Assembly (NCBI GenBank): GCA_032433595.1
Contig: JASWJB010000063.1
Location: forward strand, 62,001 to 126,000
Direction: 5' to 3'
From: Conoideocrella luteorostrata
Lineage: Eukaryota > Ascomycota > Sordariomycetes > Hypocreales > Clavicipitaceae
Length of the DNA stretch: 64,000 nucleotides
This document shows, piece by piece, positions 44,392 to 55,337 of the stretch. The notes under the pieces were generated by a model. The model saw only the letters and a list, made by a program, of their open reading frames with translations. It was not told the DNA's origin and made no database searches. The position numbers were made by a program, and so were the translations under genes. Within the stretch, counting starts at the first letter, position 1, and every line of letters begins with the position of its first letter.

Positions 44392-45642
44392 CTAGTTATT
44401 GGGCCCGTGAAGGATCCAACTCAAGTTGAACCTCCTCCACACAATCGCGCGATGATCATCCTTTGACCCGTTCGTCTGGTAAAAATCCGTCTCGACCAAC
44501 GCACCAACCTTGAAATCCGCCGTCTTCGTCATGCTCGAATAGCCGCCCTCGTTGCCGGCCCCCGAAACAGCCGCGTCGCTCAGCTTGCGCCCATAGTCAA
44601 ACTTGGCGGCGTTGCTGTCATAGCTGATTCTCACGCGCATGAACCTTCGCGAGTTCTTGTCGGCTGAGTTGAGGAACAGCACCCGCGAGGGGCCCTTGGA
44701 GTCGGCACGGTTGTAAAGAAGCGTGGATCCCTCGCAGGCGGGGTCGGGAAGGCCGTTATCCAGGGCAAATGCACCGAAGGACGATGTGGTTCCCCGAGCC
44801 ACCTTGCGGTAGTCGTCGTCCTTCCCGGCACGATCGTTGCGATATAGCTTGCCGTCGGGAGTCTGCGCGATTGTGCCCTCGGCTCCTGCTCCGGTGAGAC
44901 GTTGATATGACCATGTCCTTTTGCCCGGCTCACCGCGGCCAATGATGTTTCTTCCATTGGCTGGTATGATAATCTCGCCTGCGCCTGAGCCACCTGATGA
45001 GACGATGCCATTGCCAGGGCCGACGGCGTCCCACGACCAGCCTTCTGGGGTGAGTTGCTTGGTCAGGTCCAGAGGCTCCGACCACGTCTTGCCATCATCG
45101 GTGCTCTGTGTCATGTAAAGATGCCGTCTGCCTTGCCAAGTGGCGTCAATCTTCTTGGTGATCCTGCCATTGGGCAATTTGTCGCCTCCGCCTTGGCTGT
45201 AATCGCCGCTGTTCCAGCTTAAAAAGAGGTAAACCATCTTGCCGTCAACAACCGGCGTGGGATTGCCCCAAGTGCCATTTCCCGCGCCAACGACCTCTTG
45301 AAGTCTCTCCCAGTCATCTGGGTCGGCTCCATGATTGTCAACCGTCTTGGTGCGCTTGAAGACGAGATTGATGTCGCCGAAATCGCGGTTGTCGTGGCGT
45401 CGGCCTTCAGCAAAGGCGAGGATACGGCCCGTGGTGGTGGTCACGACCGCGGGGATGCGAAAGGAGTGAAAGCCAATACCGCTTGATAGCTTGTCCGAGC
45501 CGTCCATGTTTGAACTCCTAAAGAGCGGGAATACCTTGGAATACGGAGCTGCGGTCTTGGCTGGGTCATTCACAGCCGCCACACCCAGACTGGCGCCTAG
45601 CAAAGCTGTAAGCCAGCCGTGGAGGATCGAAGTGCTTCTCAT
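44392..45642 (-). CDS. Secreted exo-sialidase, probably KDNase-like (GH33)
   Basis: GH33 sialidases release terminal nonulosonic acids. The Aspergillus fumigatus homolog prefers KDN over N-acetylneuraminic acid. One exon encodes 416 residues. A signal peptide covers about residues 1-23 (ILHGWLTALLGASLGVAAV). The catalytic domain shows FRIP at 61-64 (first arginine of the triad), RRHDNRDFGDINLV with the acid/base Asp near 84, a canonical Asp box (STDDGKTWS, about 180-188), the Glu of DPACEGS paired with the Tyr of GGYSSM, and VGALVETDFY near the end. No carbohydrate-binding module or membrane anchor is attached. KDN preference is inferred from overall similarity to the fungal group and not from a tested residue. 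Confidence 0.92.
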   Translation of the reverse strand: MRSTSILHGWLTALLGASLGVAAVNDPAKTAAPYSKVFPLFRSSNMDGSDKLSSGIGFHSFRIPAVVTTTTGRILAFAEGRRHDNRDFGDINLVFKRTKTVDNHGADPDDWERLQEVVGAGNGTWGNPTPVVDGKMVYLFLSWNSGDYSQGGGDKLPNGRITKKIDATWQGRRHLYMTQSTDDGKTWSEPLDLTKQLTPEGWSWDAVGPGNGIVSSGGSGAGEIIIPANGRNIIGRGEPGKRTWSYQRLTGAGAEGTIAQTPDGKLYRNDRAGKDDDYRKVARGTTSSFGAFALDNGLPDPACEGSTLLYNRADSKGPSRVLFLNSADKNSRRFMRVRISYDSNAAKFDYGRKLSDAAVSGAGNEGGYSSMTKTADFKVGALVETDFYQTNGSKDDHRAIVWRRFNLSWILHGPNN

Positions 45643-47348
45643 TGCGGTAGCAACTTGTCGAGCTTATGCTAGATCAGAAGGGGTTCTACGTTGCGAGGCT
45701 TGCCAGTTGAGGAGGAGGAAGGAGGGAACATTCAAAATCATGTCACGGTATTTCATATAGTTGACTGAACTGGTTGACCTGGACCTTGCTTATGTATAAG
45801 ATGAGTTGTGTTAGTGCTGTAAGTCGGGAAGCAAATCGCCGTGCTTACTCGCATGCCAGGAACGAATGCGACAATGGCCGGAGTCCACCACGAGCCCGAA
45901 TAGTGCTTCATTTAGAGATCTCCCGTAGTTCCATTGGCTCTATAGATGTTAGTCTCCGCATATGCTGCACGCTAATGTTTAGTTGCAGTGCCTGCGCAGC
46001 TTGAGCCGGGTAATCACAGAAATAGGCAGAGCAAAAGCAGAGCCACACATTGCAATCCGTTTAAAAAAAAAAAAAAAAAAAGGGTACATCGAACGAGAAC
46101 AATTTTTCGAAATTGGCATTATTGGCATTATTTACAAGTTCATGGTGAGCCTGGGTCATTAGATATTAGCATTTCTATGTGTGATCGCAGGAGTAGGAGT
46201 CTTCAGGTATGCTTTCTGGTCATTCGCCTCTCAGGCTTCCCGACAGTCACGGCATGGTGTCATGCATTCTAAGCAACTACGCTACAGATCGGGAAGCATA
46301 CTATTTCGGGTAGAGAGACTCTAAAATTGACCAGTACCATAACCCTGGTCGTCCACGTGGGTGTTCGAACCGGGCGTCATCCTTGTCTGCTATTTGCAGC
46401 GATCAATCATCCATGGGGAACTAACTGCATCAAGGTGCCGGGAATTCCCAGATAGTGGGCGATGCAGACGTCACTTGCGAGGAATTCTTTCGTGTAGATT
46501 ATTTGAGATATATCGCCTAATAACTTGAGTTTACACCGCCCCGTAGCGAGTCTCTTCGGTTGATTGCACAGCGACGCTGCTCTATCCGAAGAACGAGTGA
46601 TTGGTCTAATCACATCCCCGACCGATCATAAAGTTAATGCGGAAGATAAAGTCAATTATGAACTATTATATATTTCACTCACCGTGACCAGACATGATCT
46701 TGGGAGCATGGTGCTCTAAAGCCTGCGGAAGATCCATAGTCGGCGCTGGCTATATAGAGAGGAGTAATGGAAGACAAACCCTCCATGATTGAGGCTGCCG
46801 GGAGACTAGCAAGCAGTTAGTTCGGTCAAGTACGCGTTCAACTCGCAGAGCTAGGAAACAACTGTTGCACATCACCATAGCTCAGTGAAACAACTATTAA
46901 ATGTCTCATTTTTCCAACGGTAACGGGCTGTTGTTGAGACGGACAATGTCAATCTCATCGCTCAGTTATAAGGAAAGTAGCAGATATCGTGAGTAGAATA
47001 TCAACGTATTCATCTACAATCCTCCGCCCGACGTTCAAAGGAGTCCCTACAGGTTTGGTGTCTTAAAAGACTAGAGACTAATCCGACGTCATCATTTCAC
47101 GTCACTGAGCCCCGAACGAGGGCGGAGATGTTATTTCTCAAGACCGGATCGACGGAATGTTTCCCCACCTGGGGCTTGAATTATCGCGTGATTTGCTATA
47201 ATATTAATATCGGCACAAGCTGCCATGCTAGAGTCTGGCTTAGATTCATCTCCCTTCCGTGTTATGTAGCAGGCTTGGGTGGCCCCGGTCTTTTGTCAGG
47301 CGTCCATCCCTCATGGGATCACTCCGGAAAGACTCCTCTGGTATAGTA
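45643..47348. other. Intergenic region, 1.7 kb
   Basis: This is upstream of the sialidase gene. An A19 run lies at about 46063-46081. Several short frames have no recognisable content. A GTTCGAAC motif near 46365 does not fold into a tRNA. Confidence 0.5.
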
Positions 47349-49587
47349 TCAGCATGAGCACAGTGTTCGTTGGAATGGATTTCTATACCAAACATCCGTC
47401 GATAGACCTGCCACTTCCACAATTCGATTTCCTATTGCACCTAGCAACGCGGGTCTTCGGGTAAATCTTCTATACCAAGGAACCGCCCTCAGGCGGGTAG
47501 CGACCTCCATGTTCCCTTTCTGTATTGCACGTGATAAAATGGAAGGACTATCTATCGTCGCAGTAATTGGCTTCCACAATCGCGTCTGTTGGAAGTTATC
47601 GTTGGAATTGAAGAGCTCCAGATAAAAGCGTATGTATTCACCAGAACGACACATGCCCGATGGACGCTGATGGAATGATGCTGAAATAAATTTGACGATA
47701 TAGTTGCAGGGTGTGCTAAACCTGTGAGCAGAAACTCACGGGCAGTTTGATGAAGGAAGTAAATTTTGTTGTGACGAACTGAAGCGAACAATTCACATAA
47801 GGATCAAAGCCCTAACCTAAAGGCTTCTTCGTCCTCCAAGTCAAGATTATAGAAAGACTGAAGTATCATGAATACGCATAGCACCTTTCATCTTGAAAGT
47901 TTGAATGACCAACTCGCCGCCAAAACGATACTCAGGGCCTTCCGAACAATTGGATCATTCTTAGACCTGCAAAGAATTAGCTCACATGCCTCATTAATAC
48001 TTTTTGGAAACACTGTAATAGCCGACTCAACCCGTTTTTGTGTTTTCTTAAAGTCTTCCTCCTCCAAATAATCGAAGACAAGGTTTGCCCAAAGACAGGT
48101 GTGCGGTTGGTTGTTCTCTGTAGTCTTTGCTCCAGATGGCTCTTGATATTAAGGCTCGAGGCACTTCTGCTCGGATAGTAGATTTACCCAATGTGTAATA
48201 ACGCGATTTACTTCTTGGATGGTGCTTTCTGACTACTCCTCTCTTGCCTGGTACACACAAATATTTGAAGAATCTAATAAATCATGAAACTTAGACACGA
48301 TTCATTCATACGCCGGACATGTTAGGTGCCACTATGATCTGCTAATGCCTGGCGCGTTGCTGCGAAATTGGTTTTGTATACTCCGCATTAAGTGTGCAAG
48401 CTCTGATCCGGCACATTCCTCTGGCGCATCAAAGACTATAATCATAGGCCCTGCATTTGAGTCTTTGACGGCGCTCCATAGGACCTCCCAGAGCGATACT
48501 TTAGAATTAATCAGATTTTCGCCATTCTTATCAAAGTGCGGCAAGGCATGTTCAATCAGAAAAGGCCTTGGTGAGAAGATCTGATGAAGCAGTGTGCAAA
48601 GCGCTTGCCTAATAGTATTCGGGTCTTGGCCTTTCAAGAAGAAGCGCAAAGTTGCCGACTGTGGCAAGGCATAATTGATCAGGTATTTGACTAATACTGA
48701 CTTTCCACAGCCAGGATCCGCGGTGACTACTGGGGGCCAGACTCCTGTGCCAACCAGCTTTGGAAGTGCTCGTGTTCAAGGGACCACAGACATGTGCCTT
48801 CAATTCCTTCCTCCATCTGGGTCCTTATATTACTCGTATGTGGTATTACTATCGGCCTCGCAGAGGCCGATAACACTTCTATCGTTTCTCTTGCTCTACT
48901 TTTGACCGCCTCTCCTTGGTCCGTCCTTTCTGGACTTGGAGGTACTGCTTAGCTGTGTCCCACTGCTTCTCTACGGCGTCATGGATGTCTGCAAAAGTTT
49001 TACTACGTGTTAATAATATGAATCTGAGGCTCCCGGTGAGCAGAGATGATATCACCAATCTTCTTTTCGACTACAATGCTGCATAGAGCTACCCGACAGA
49101 GAAAATCTTTTACATATGCAGCTGCCGCCATTGTTACATAGCCCCGCCAGTCCTTATTCTTGTGGGAATATGAATAGTCACAGATACCACAAATATCATG
49201 CATCGAACTTGACATACCGCCGTCAATCTCAACCCTTGGACTAATTATAACACCAGGAAAGCTATTCAGCTTGTCTCTTGCGACCCTGGCAGCTGAGGTG
49301 GTGCCGTGCCGCCATTCCGGCAACACCGCAATAACGACGTTAAGCCTCCCAATCTTTCCTAGCGTGTACTTGTTATTGTCTTTGGGTGCCACATACTCTG
49401 TTCCTTTGTGTATTTCAGCGAGAAAAGCTTGTGTGGCAACACACTCCGTAGTTATAGCGCAGATCCAGCCGACAGTATAGTCATCACAGGACACCGTCTC
49501 AGCGCCTTGTTGTCTGAGTATCGGCACCATCTCGTTTCCCCATCTTTTCTGAGCCAGATATAGCTTCCTAATCTTCCCCAAACTCAA
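47349..49587 (-). pseudogene. Broken NLR-type gene (PNP-like effector domain, NACHT, degraded C-part)
   Basis: Fungal NLR proteins with a nucleoside-phosphorylase-like N-domain act in self/non-self recognition. The minus strand keeps an N-terminal piece (49587-49003) with the PNP start (TVGWICAITTECVATQAFLA, YTLGKIGRLNVVIAVLPEW, GTTSAARVA). It jumps from LNSFPGVIISPRVEIDGG straight to DICGICDYSYSHKNKDWRGY, so most of the PNP domain is missing. A NACHT part follows at about 48800-48332: HFQSWLAQESG, then a stop and frame change, then the Walker A ADPGCGKSVL, IIVFDAPEEC (Walker B-like) and a stop. A later piece (47791-47552) has IYFLHQTAREFLL, common after NACHT. The frameshift, stops and deletion show it is not functional as one protein. 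Confidence 0.8.
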
Positions 49588-50882
49588 CCCTTTTTATTGG
49601 CATCGCCTAAGGGCTGAGTGCGAAATCACGTCAAGGAATGACGGCCACCAGGACGGGCTCAACTCGAAATTTCAGGACTGTTCGGAGAGATGTCCTGACC
49701 GCCCGGGATATTGGGATATGTTCAAGTTTCGATGACAGAGCACACTCAGGAAAGCATAACAATGATGCAAAGAAATCCATGACGATGTGGCAACTCTTCG
49801 GCGACGACCAGTGGTTGGAAAAGTTGGGCAGGAGCAGCATCTAACGGAAATCTGCAACTAATGATCTGCTCCCTCAGCTCGACCGCAGGCATGGCTGTTT
49901 GGGCCATTGTTGCCCATGTTTACTCGTGAAATAACTGGTCTCGCCGCTTGCACAGGTTCCGTCAAGAGACTGCACCGGGTGAACAGCAAACCGTGAGGTG
50001 CCGTCATACATACGCTCCGGGCGTCCAGTCTACCATCAACGGCAGCGACTGGTACAGCGAAGGCAGGAATCGTGTTATGGGTTATGTCCCGAAGGTGGCA
50101 GAATATTGAATGCTCTTCTCCACTACACATACTGCTTTTATAGGTAAAGCGAAGGGCACGCTAACGCTAACCTTCATTTCTTGATAGCTTCAATAATGTT
50201 ACGTTGTATTGAGCTTTAGTCATACGCAGCTATAGGATTTAATGGCTAGTTTAAGATACTCGCATTCTTCTATTTGCCTCTAAACAAGGACGATTAAACA
50301 TCTTCTAGATATCTTTTACTGTCGTGGCGCGTCTCAAAACCAGTCGAAACCGCATTGTGAACGGTGTCCCTTACCACAGATCCCACTCGCTGCTGATTCT
50401 AAATAGCGAGAGATAGATTATCCTGGCGTCGCTTCAACACAATAGTGATGTGTTGTGGTCCTTTGTGACAGATTTGAAGCATCAGTTCATGGCGAGCGAA
50501 TCTGAAGTGAAGTAGAGGCTCTACGCCAAGCGTTCCTCGGTCATCACCAAAAATGGCCTTGCCATCTCAATGTACAAATCAAATCTCCTCACCAAGTACA
50601 ACCCCCATACATGGCATATTTGGCAATGTAATCCAGCGCAATGGCGTCAAGTCCGCCTGGCGCCGCGCTTTGTCATCGCCCTCCCCATCACGATTTGTAA
50701 TGGCCGTTATGCCAAGCAGCCACAACCGCCAACTCAGCCGCAATTTGACTATAAAAACAACTGAGCCTGGCCACTACCAATACCCATATCCGCAGCAATA
50801 ATACAACAATCTTATCAGCCAGATTTTACATATGAATTTTTAAACAAGAATTTCAAAAATCATTTTCATCTAAATAACCAAC
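49588..50882. other. Intergenic region, 1.3 kb
   Basis: This lies between the NLR relic and the PhzF gene. It is AT-rich toward 50200-50300 and 50800-50880. Short frames only; no feature is supported. Confidence 0.5.
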
Positions 50883-51890
50883 ATGTCTGTCCCCTACTGG
50901 ATCATAGACGTCTTCTCTTCAACTCCTTACAAAGGCAACCCCTTGGCCATTGTAGACAACACTGCTGCCAACCTCTCAACCACACAGATGCAACTCATCG
51001 CCCGGCAATTCAACCTCTCTGAAACTACATTCTTCACCAACCCTTCCAAGCCAGAAGCCAGATATTGGCTTCGCTCGTTTCTCCCCGACGGGAGAGAGGT
51101 CTTTGGCGCAGGGCACAACATCCTAGGCGTATGGTGGTTTCTGTCTTCTTCCGGACGTCTGGACCTTACAACGCCGGACGCCGTGAGGGAAGACGGAGTA
51201 GAGGAGCATGTTGTTTTGCAGGAGTTAGGCGGTGAAGTCATGCCCGTAACGATATTGAAGACGTCAGGCGATGAAAATATCGAGTTCACCGTCTCCATGA
51301 GACAGGCTTCTCCGAGGACACATGGCATACATCCTAATAAAGCAAGCTTGGCAGCTAGTATTGGATTATCAGCAGATGAAATTGGTCTTTTGGTCAACGG
51401 GCCCAACGGGCCTGTCCGACTCCAAGCGCAAGTCATGTCCACGTCGACTACGCACCACCTCCTCGTGCCGATATCATCGGTCGATGCCTTGAACAAGGTC
51501 GCCGTTCAAAGAGACCAGTTGCTCGAACAACTGGCCCTCGTGGACGAACGAGCCTACGGGTTGTTTCTATTTGCGCCGATAAAATCCACGGCAAGTGGTG
51601 AACCAGCCTTCCAAGCTCGATTCTTTAGTCCGGGCATGTCAGGAGAAGATCCTGCAACAGGCAGTGCAGCAGGCCCATTTTCAGCGTACCTGCACAGGAG
51701 CGGTGCATTAGGACTGAGAGGCGGCGTCTCGACGATTGAGGTGCATCAGGGCCTACGAGTTGGAAGGCATTGTATCATTCGGGTGAGCTTGGAAAGTGAG
51801 GGCGATGAATTGACCGTTGATGTTGTCGGGGGTGGTGTTTGGGTTGCGGAGGGAAAGATTCATGTTCCTGACAAGTCTTTGGAATTTTGA
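50883..51890 (+). CDS. PhzF-family isomerase-like protein
   Basis: PhzF-fold proteins include the phenazine pathway isomerase and many uncharacterised fungal and yeast relatives. Most fungi with them do not make phenazines. A single exon encodes 335 residues. The catalytic Glu is present in FNLSETTFF (Glu47). The family motifs PDGREVFGAGHNILG near 70 and MSGEDPATGSAAGPFSAYL near 260 are intact, so an active fold is likely. The sequence upstream of the ATG is AT-rich with an A-rich leader (ACCAACATG). The substrate is unknown. Confidence 0.93.
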   Translation: MSVPYWIIDVFSSTPYKGNPLAIVDNTAANLSTTQMQLIARQFNLSETTFFTNPSKPEARYWLRSFLPDGREVFGAGHNILGVWWFLSSSGRLDLTTPDAVREDGVEEHVVLQELGGEVMPVTILKTSGDENIEFTVSMRQASPRTHGIHPNKASLAASIGLSADEIGLLVNGPNGPVRLQAQVMSTSTTHHLLVPISSVDALNKVAVQRDQLLEQLALVDERAYGLFLFAPIKSTASGEPAFQARFFSPGMSGEDPATGSAAGPFSAYLHRSGALGLRGGVSTIEVHQGLRVGRHCIIRVSLESEGDELTVDVVGGGVWVAEGKIHVPDKSLEF

Positions 51891-52428
51891 CGCTCGTTTT
51901 GTGTTGGGCAATGCTGTTTGTCATTCGCTGGTGTGCTCAAACTGGTCGGATGTATGTAAGTGGTGATGGACAAGCTCGAGGAGTTGCACAGCATTAGCGG
52001 TTATTTGTTTTTCATCCAAAGAAGCGCGATTTCGTAAATTAAAGTTATAAAGTTTTACTGATTAAAAACAAGTACTATTCCGCCTTGTACTTTAATACTC
52101 TCAATTGCGTCTAAATGCAGCCTACTTGACGAACGCCCATGAACAGCGACTAACGACAGTGCGATAACTAGCTAACTAGATGATTACTCCGTACGGAGTA
52201 CTGTTTTACACATCGGCCAGGGTCCAGCACCTGTGCTACCGTCCGACTGCAACGTCATCTGAATGTCCTGCTCGTCGCCCACTCATGACAACCAGGCACC
52301 ACCCACAGCATCATAAGTCTTTTCAACTCCTCCCCAATCAACCACCGCTTCAATCGCGCTTCAATTCCCCCCTCCCGCCCCAAAGCACACATCCCATGAA
52401 GCCATCCTCATAGCCCAATCCCGCAAGG
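51891..52428. other. PhzF 3' flank and TLG1 promoter, with one full palindrome
   Basis: It contains the 16-bp palindrome TACTCCGTACGGAGTA at 52185-52200 and an AT-rich 3' flank at 52020-52080. A pyrimidine- and C-rich leader precedes the SNARE start codon. Confidence 0.6.
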
Positions 52429-53211
52429 ATGATGTCCTCCACCAACGAGGAAGACCCCTTCCTCCAAGTCCAACAGTAGGTCCCCCATCATCGCCATCTT
52501 CTTTCCTCCCAGCTAACAAATCCTCCCAGGGACGTCCTCACCCAGTTATCCTCCACACGGCCCCTTTTCGCCTCCTACCTCCGCATTCGCTCCCTTACCA
52601 CCGCCCGTTCGTCCCCCGAGCTCGCCTCCGCCCAGACTGATCTCGAATCCGCTCTTTCCTCCCTGGCCGAAGACCTCTCCGATCTAGTCGCCTCCGTGCA
52701 GGCAATCGAATCAAACCCTTCACAATATGGCATCTCTCCCAACGAGGTCTCCCGCCGCAAAAGACTCGTCCAAGAAGTCGGGGGCGAAATCGAGGACATG
52801 CGCGAAGAGCTCAACAAGAAGATCGATCACAGGAAACCAGCAAGTGACCTACCCGATCCAAACTCCTTTGCTATAGGCGACGGTGAAGGCGAAGGGGATG
52901 CGTACGCCGAGTTCGAGCAGCAACAGCAGATGGAAATGATGCGTGAGCAAGACGATCATTTGGACGGGGTGTTTCAGACAGTGGGTAATCTGAGGAGGCA
53001 GGCGGATGATATGGGGCGAGAGCTGGAGGAGCAGGAGGTGATGCTGGAGGTGATGGATGAGGCGGTAGACAGAGTAGATAGCAGGCTGCAGACCGGGATG
53101 CAGAAGCTGCAGTACGTGATGAGGAACAATGAGGATCGCTGGAGCAGTTGCTGCATTGCTGTGTTGATATTTGTGCTAATTCTATTGTTGTTCCTACTGT
53201 TGATTTTGTAA
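52429..53211 (+). CDS. TLG1: t-SNARE of the syntaxin-6/Tlg1 type
   Basis: Tlg1 is a Qc-SNARE for fusion of endosome-derived vesicles at the trans-Golgi. Two exons: 52429-52475 and 52530-53211. The 54-bp intron splits a Gln codon, giving 242 residues. The N-terminal syntaxin-6 domain covers about 10-105 (DPFLQVQQDVLTQL, RPLFASYLRIRS, NEVSRRKRLVQEV). The SNARE helix lies at about 158-215 (EQDDHLDGVFQTVGNLRRQA, LEVMDEAVDRVDSRL), and a single C-terminal anchor of about 20 hydrophobic residues ends the protein (CCIAVLIFVLILLLFLLLIL), as expected for a tail-anchored SNARE. Two adjacent ATGs open the frame; the first is used here. Confidence 0.92.
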
Positions 53212-53643
53212 TAAATCAAAGGAAGGGGGACTTTTTAGCGCAATGGGAGTAGTGAGGAACAGGAGGAGTATCTGATGCAGCGGACTGGTTTCATTATTTT
53301 ACGTGAGGCGTACGACAAGGAGTTCATGGACGGATACACTAGGAATATAGATACCATCATGGATTTGGTGCTGTGGCGCATTCATCCACTGCTATATGTT
53401 CACGTACGACGGGCTGGAAGACATGATTTTATTCGCTTATTGGTTCCGAATGTCATTGATCCCAACACCATGTTTACACAGAAACGCCTGTACATGTTCT
53501 CCGTAGCCAACGTCTCTTACGTACAAGCTGTCATCAGGGCTGTTGAGGCCTGAGCTATACTTCCTTGAGCGCCATCTAAAGTCGATCTCTCTGACTTCTC
53601 CTTGTTTCTCTATACACCGGTATTTACGCCAAATTTAATGAGC
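53212..53643. other. Convergent intergenic region between TLG1 and GLE1
   Basis: 432 bp between the two stop codons. A plus-strand frame at 53275-53553 (92 codons) has no known domain and lies where 3' UTRs would overlap, so I do not call it a gene. Confidence 0.5.
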
Positions 53644-55337
53644 TCATGCTAATGCAAGGCCGCCCTCTGAATGCAGAATGTCAGCCAAGGCACGCAACGA
53701 ACCGGCGGCGGATGAATTAGCTGGTGCCTTTTTTGGGAAATCCACCAGCGCAAGCCTCAAGGCAGCTACAGCTGCATTTCCATAAAAGTTGAGGAATCGC
53801 TGCTCATGGCCGTCAATCATGGATCGCAAAACAACGAGCTGCGTGTTGGAAATTTCATTTGCAGGGCAGTTCACAATGCATGCAAACGCCTTCCAATAAT
53901 TTGTTGGTGGATATGGGTTTTTTTTGGATGCCTTGCTGAAGTCTCGCAAAGAAATTGAGGCAAACCCAGCGCCAAGGCCAGCCATTCTGTCGTTGTGGTT
54001 CTGTTCTGGAACCCACGAAGGCCCGTCCTTCTTCCAGCCCAGGGCTTGCCTGCCCCTCTCGGTCTTATCGTTGCCTCTTGATCCGAATAGCACAGGACAC
54101 ACCACCCTGAGTTTGGCAAGTAAAATGTCTATCAGGGACTGTCCCCGCCATGAAAAGTCATTGTGGGAGAATACTTGGGCCGCGAAGACGCCAATAGGAT
54201 CCGCGGCTTTGGGATTTGCTCCACACTCGTTGATGAATTGGCTGATGATGCCTTTGGCAATTATGTTCATTAAATAGATGAACAATGAGGGCAAGGTTGC
54301 GCCGTTGTTCGGCACGTCCTGACTTGAAGCATCGCGCGGCGTGGCTATGAAAGGGCTGGCTTCAATTGCGGGACTGGGGAGCTGTCCGTCGAGCGACTGT
54401 CTCAACAGAGACATGATTTTGCTTGTCTGTAGCTAGTTAGACAGATGCTGTATGTAGGGGTGTTTTCGTAGAACAAACTTACCGGCTGGACATTGGCTCC
54501 CCTTCCACTTGTCAACTGTCCAATTGAGACGCGAATTTCTCTTCGAATCGTGCCAATTTTGCCCTTCAAGGGTGAGCCTCCCACTTTCGATGCAGCTAGA
54601 AGATCTTTCCGTAGTAGCTTTAGAGCTCGGTGGATTTGGACATAGCGATCAGACAAAGGATCAAGATGCGACCTTTGCTGCTGTGGTATTGGGTTTTGTG
54701 TTGCGGGCTGTTGGGTTAGAATGGAGCTTGCAGCTGCTATTGAGGTCTTGTTTTGATTTGGAGCAGCCACTTGTTGTGGAGGCACGGGAACTTGTTGCTG
54801 ACCAGCCGTGCTAAACGGATTGCCCAGCGCGGATTTACCCAGATTTGAGAATAGCCCATTTGATTGAGGTGATTTAGCAGCTGGCGGGTTTGCTTTGGTC
54901 TGCGTCTGCGTAGATGGTTCGACCTTCTTCACCTCTGAGGTTAATGCTGCCGTTGAAAGTTGTTTCTTCTTGTCGATCGGTTTCTCCACTGGCTTGATAG
55001 GCTCTGGTTGTGGTTTCGGCGGAGGTGGTTTTGGTATCGATTTCGCTCTAAGCTCCTGCAATCTCCTCTCTTCCGCAGCAATAGCTGCCTCAGCCTTTAA
55101 CCTCTCCTGCTCCCTATGCTCTTGTTCCAGTATGCGATTATGTTCCTCCTTAAGCTCATGCAGCTCGTACACCCGGATTGCAGCCTCTCTCACTCTCGAG
55201 TGCTCGGCCTGCGCTGCAGTTAGAGCCTCATGATGGCTCAATGCAGTATTTCTGTCTTCTAGAAGAAAGCTAGAAAGATAACCTCGATCGGGGCTCGATA
55301 GCAGCTGGCTTCTCCTCAGAGGGGAGGAGTTTGCCAT
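53644..55337 (-). CDS. GLE1: Nucleoporin GLE1, mRNA export factor
   Basis: Gle1, with inositol hexakisphosphate, activates the DEAD-box ATPase Dbp5 at the cytoplasmic side of the nuclear pore and so drives mRNA export. Two exons: 55337-54483 and 54426-53644. A 56-bp intron gives 545 residues. The N-terminal half holds a long coiled coil (about 50-105, ELKEEHNRILEQEHREQERL) and a Pro/Lys linker (SIPKPPPPKPQPEP). The C-terminal HEAT-like GLE1 domain has the landmarks KIMSLLRQSLDGQLP, PSLFIYLMNIIAKGIISQF, DILLAKLRVVCPVLFG and NPYPPTNYWKAFACI. An in-frame ATG 27 bp upstream (55364) is possible; I prefer 55337 because it gives MANSSPLRR like other fungi. Confidence 0.92.

Noticed and set aside
46360..46375. 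GTTCGAAC motif suggesting a tRNA T-loop
   Set aside because: The flanks do not form T-arm or acceptor stems on either strand.
53275..53553. Plus-strand frame of 92 codons after TLG1
   Set aside because: Lies in the convergent 3' region, matches no family, and has no promoter context.
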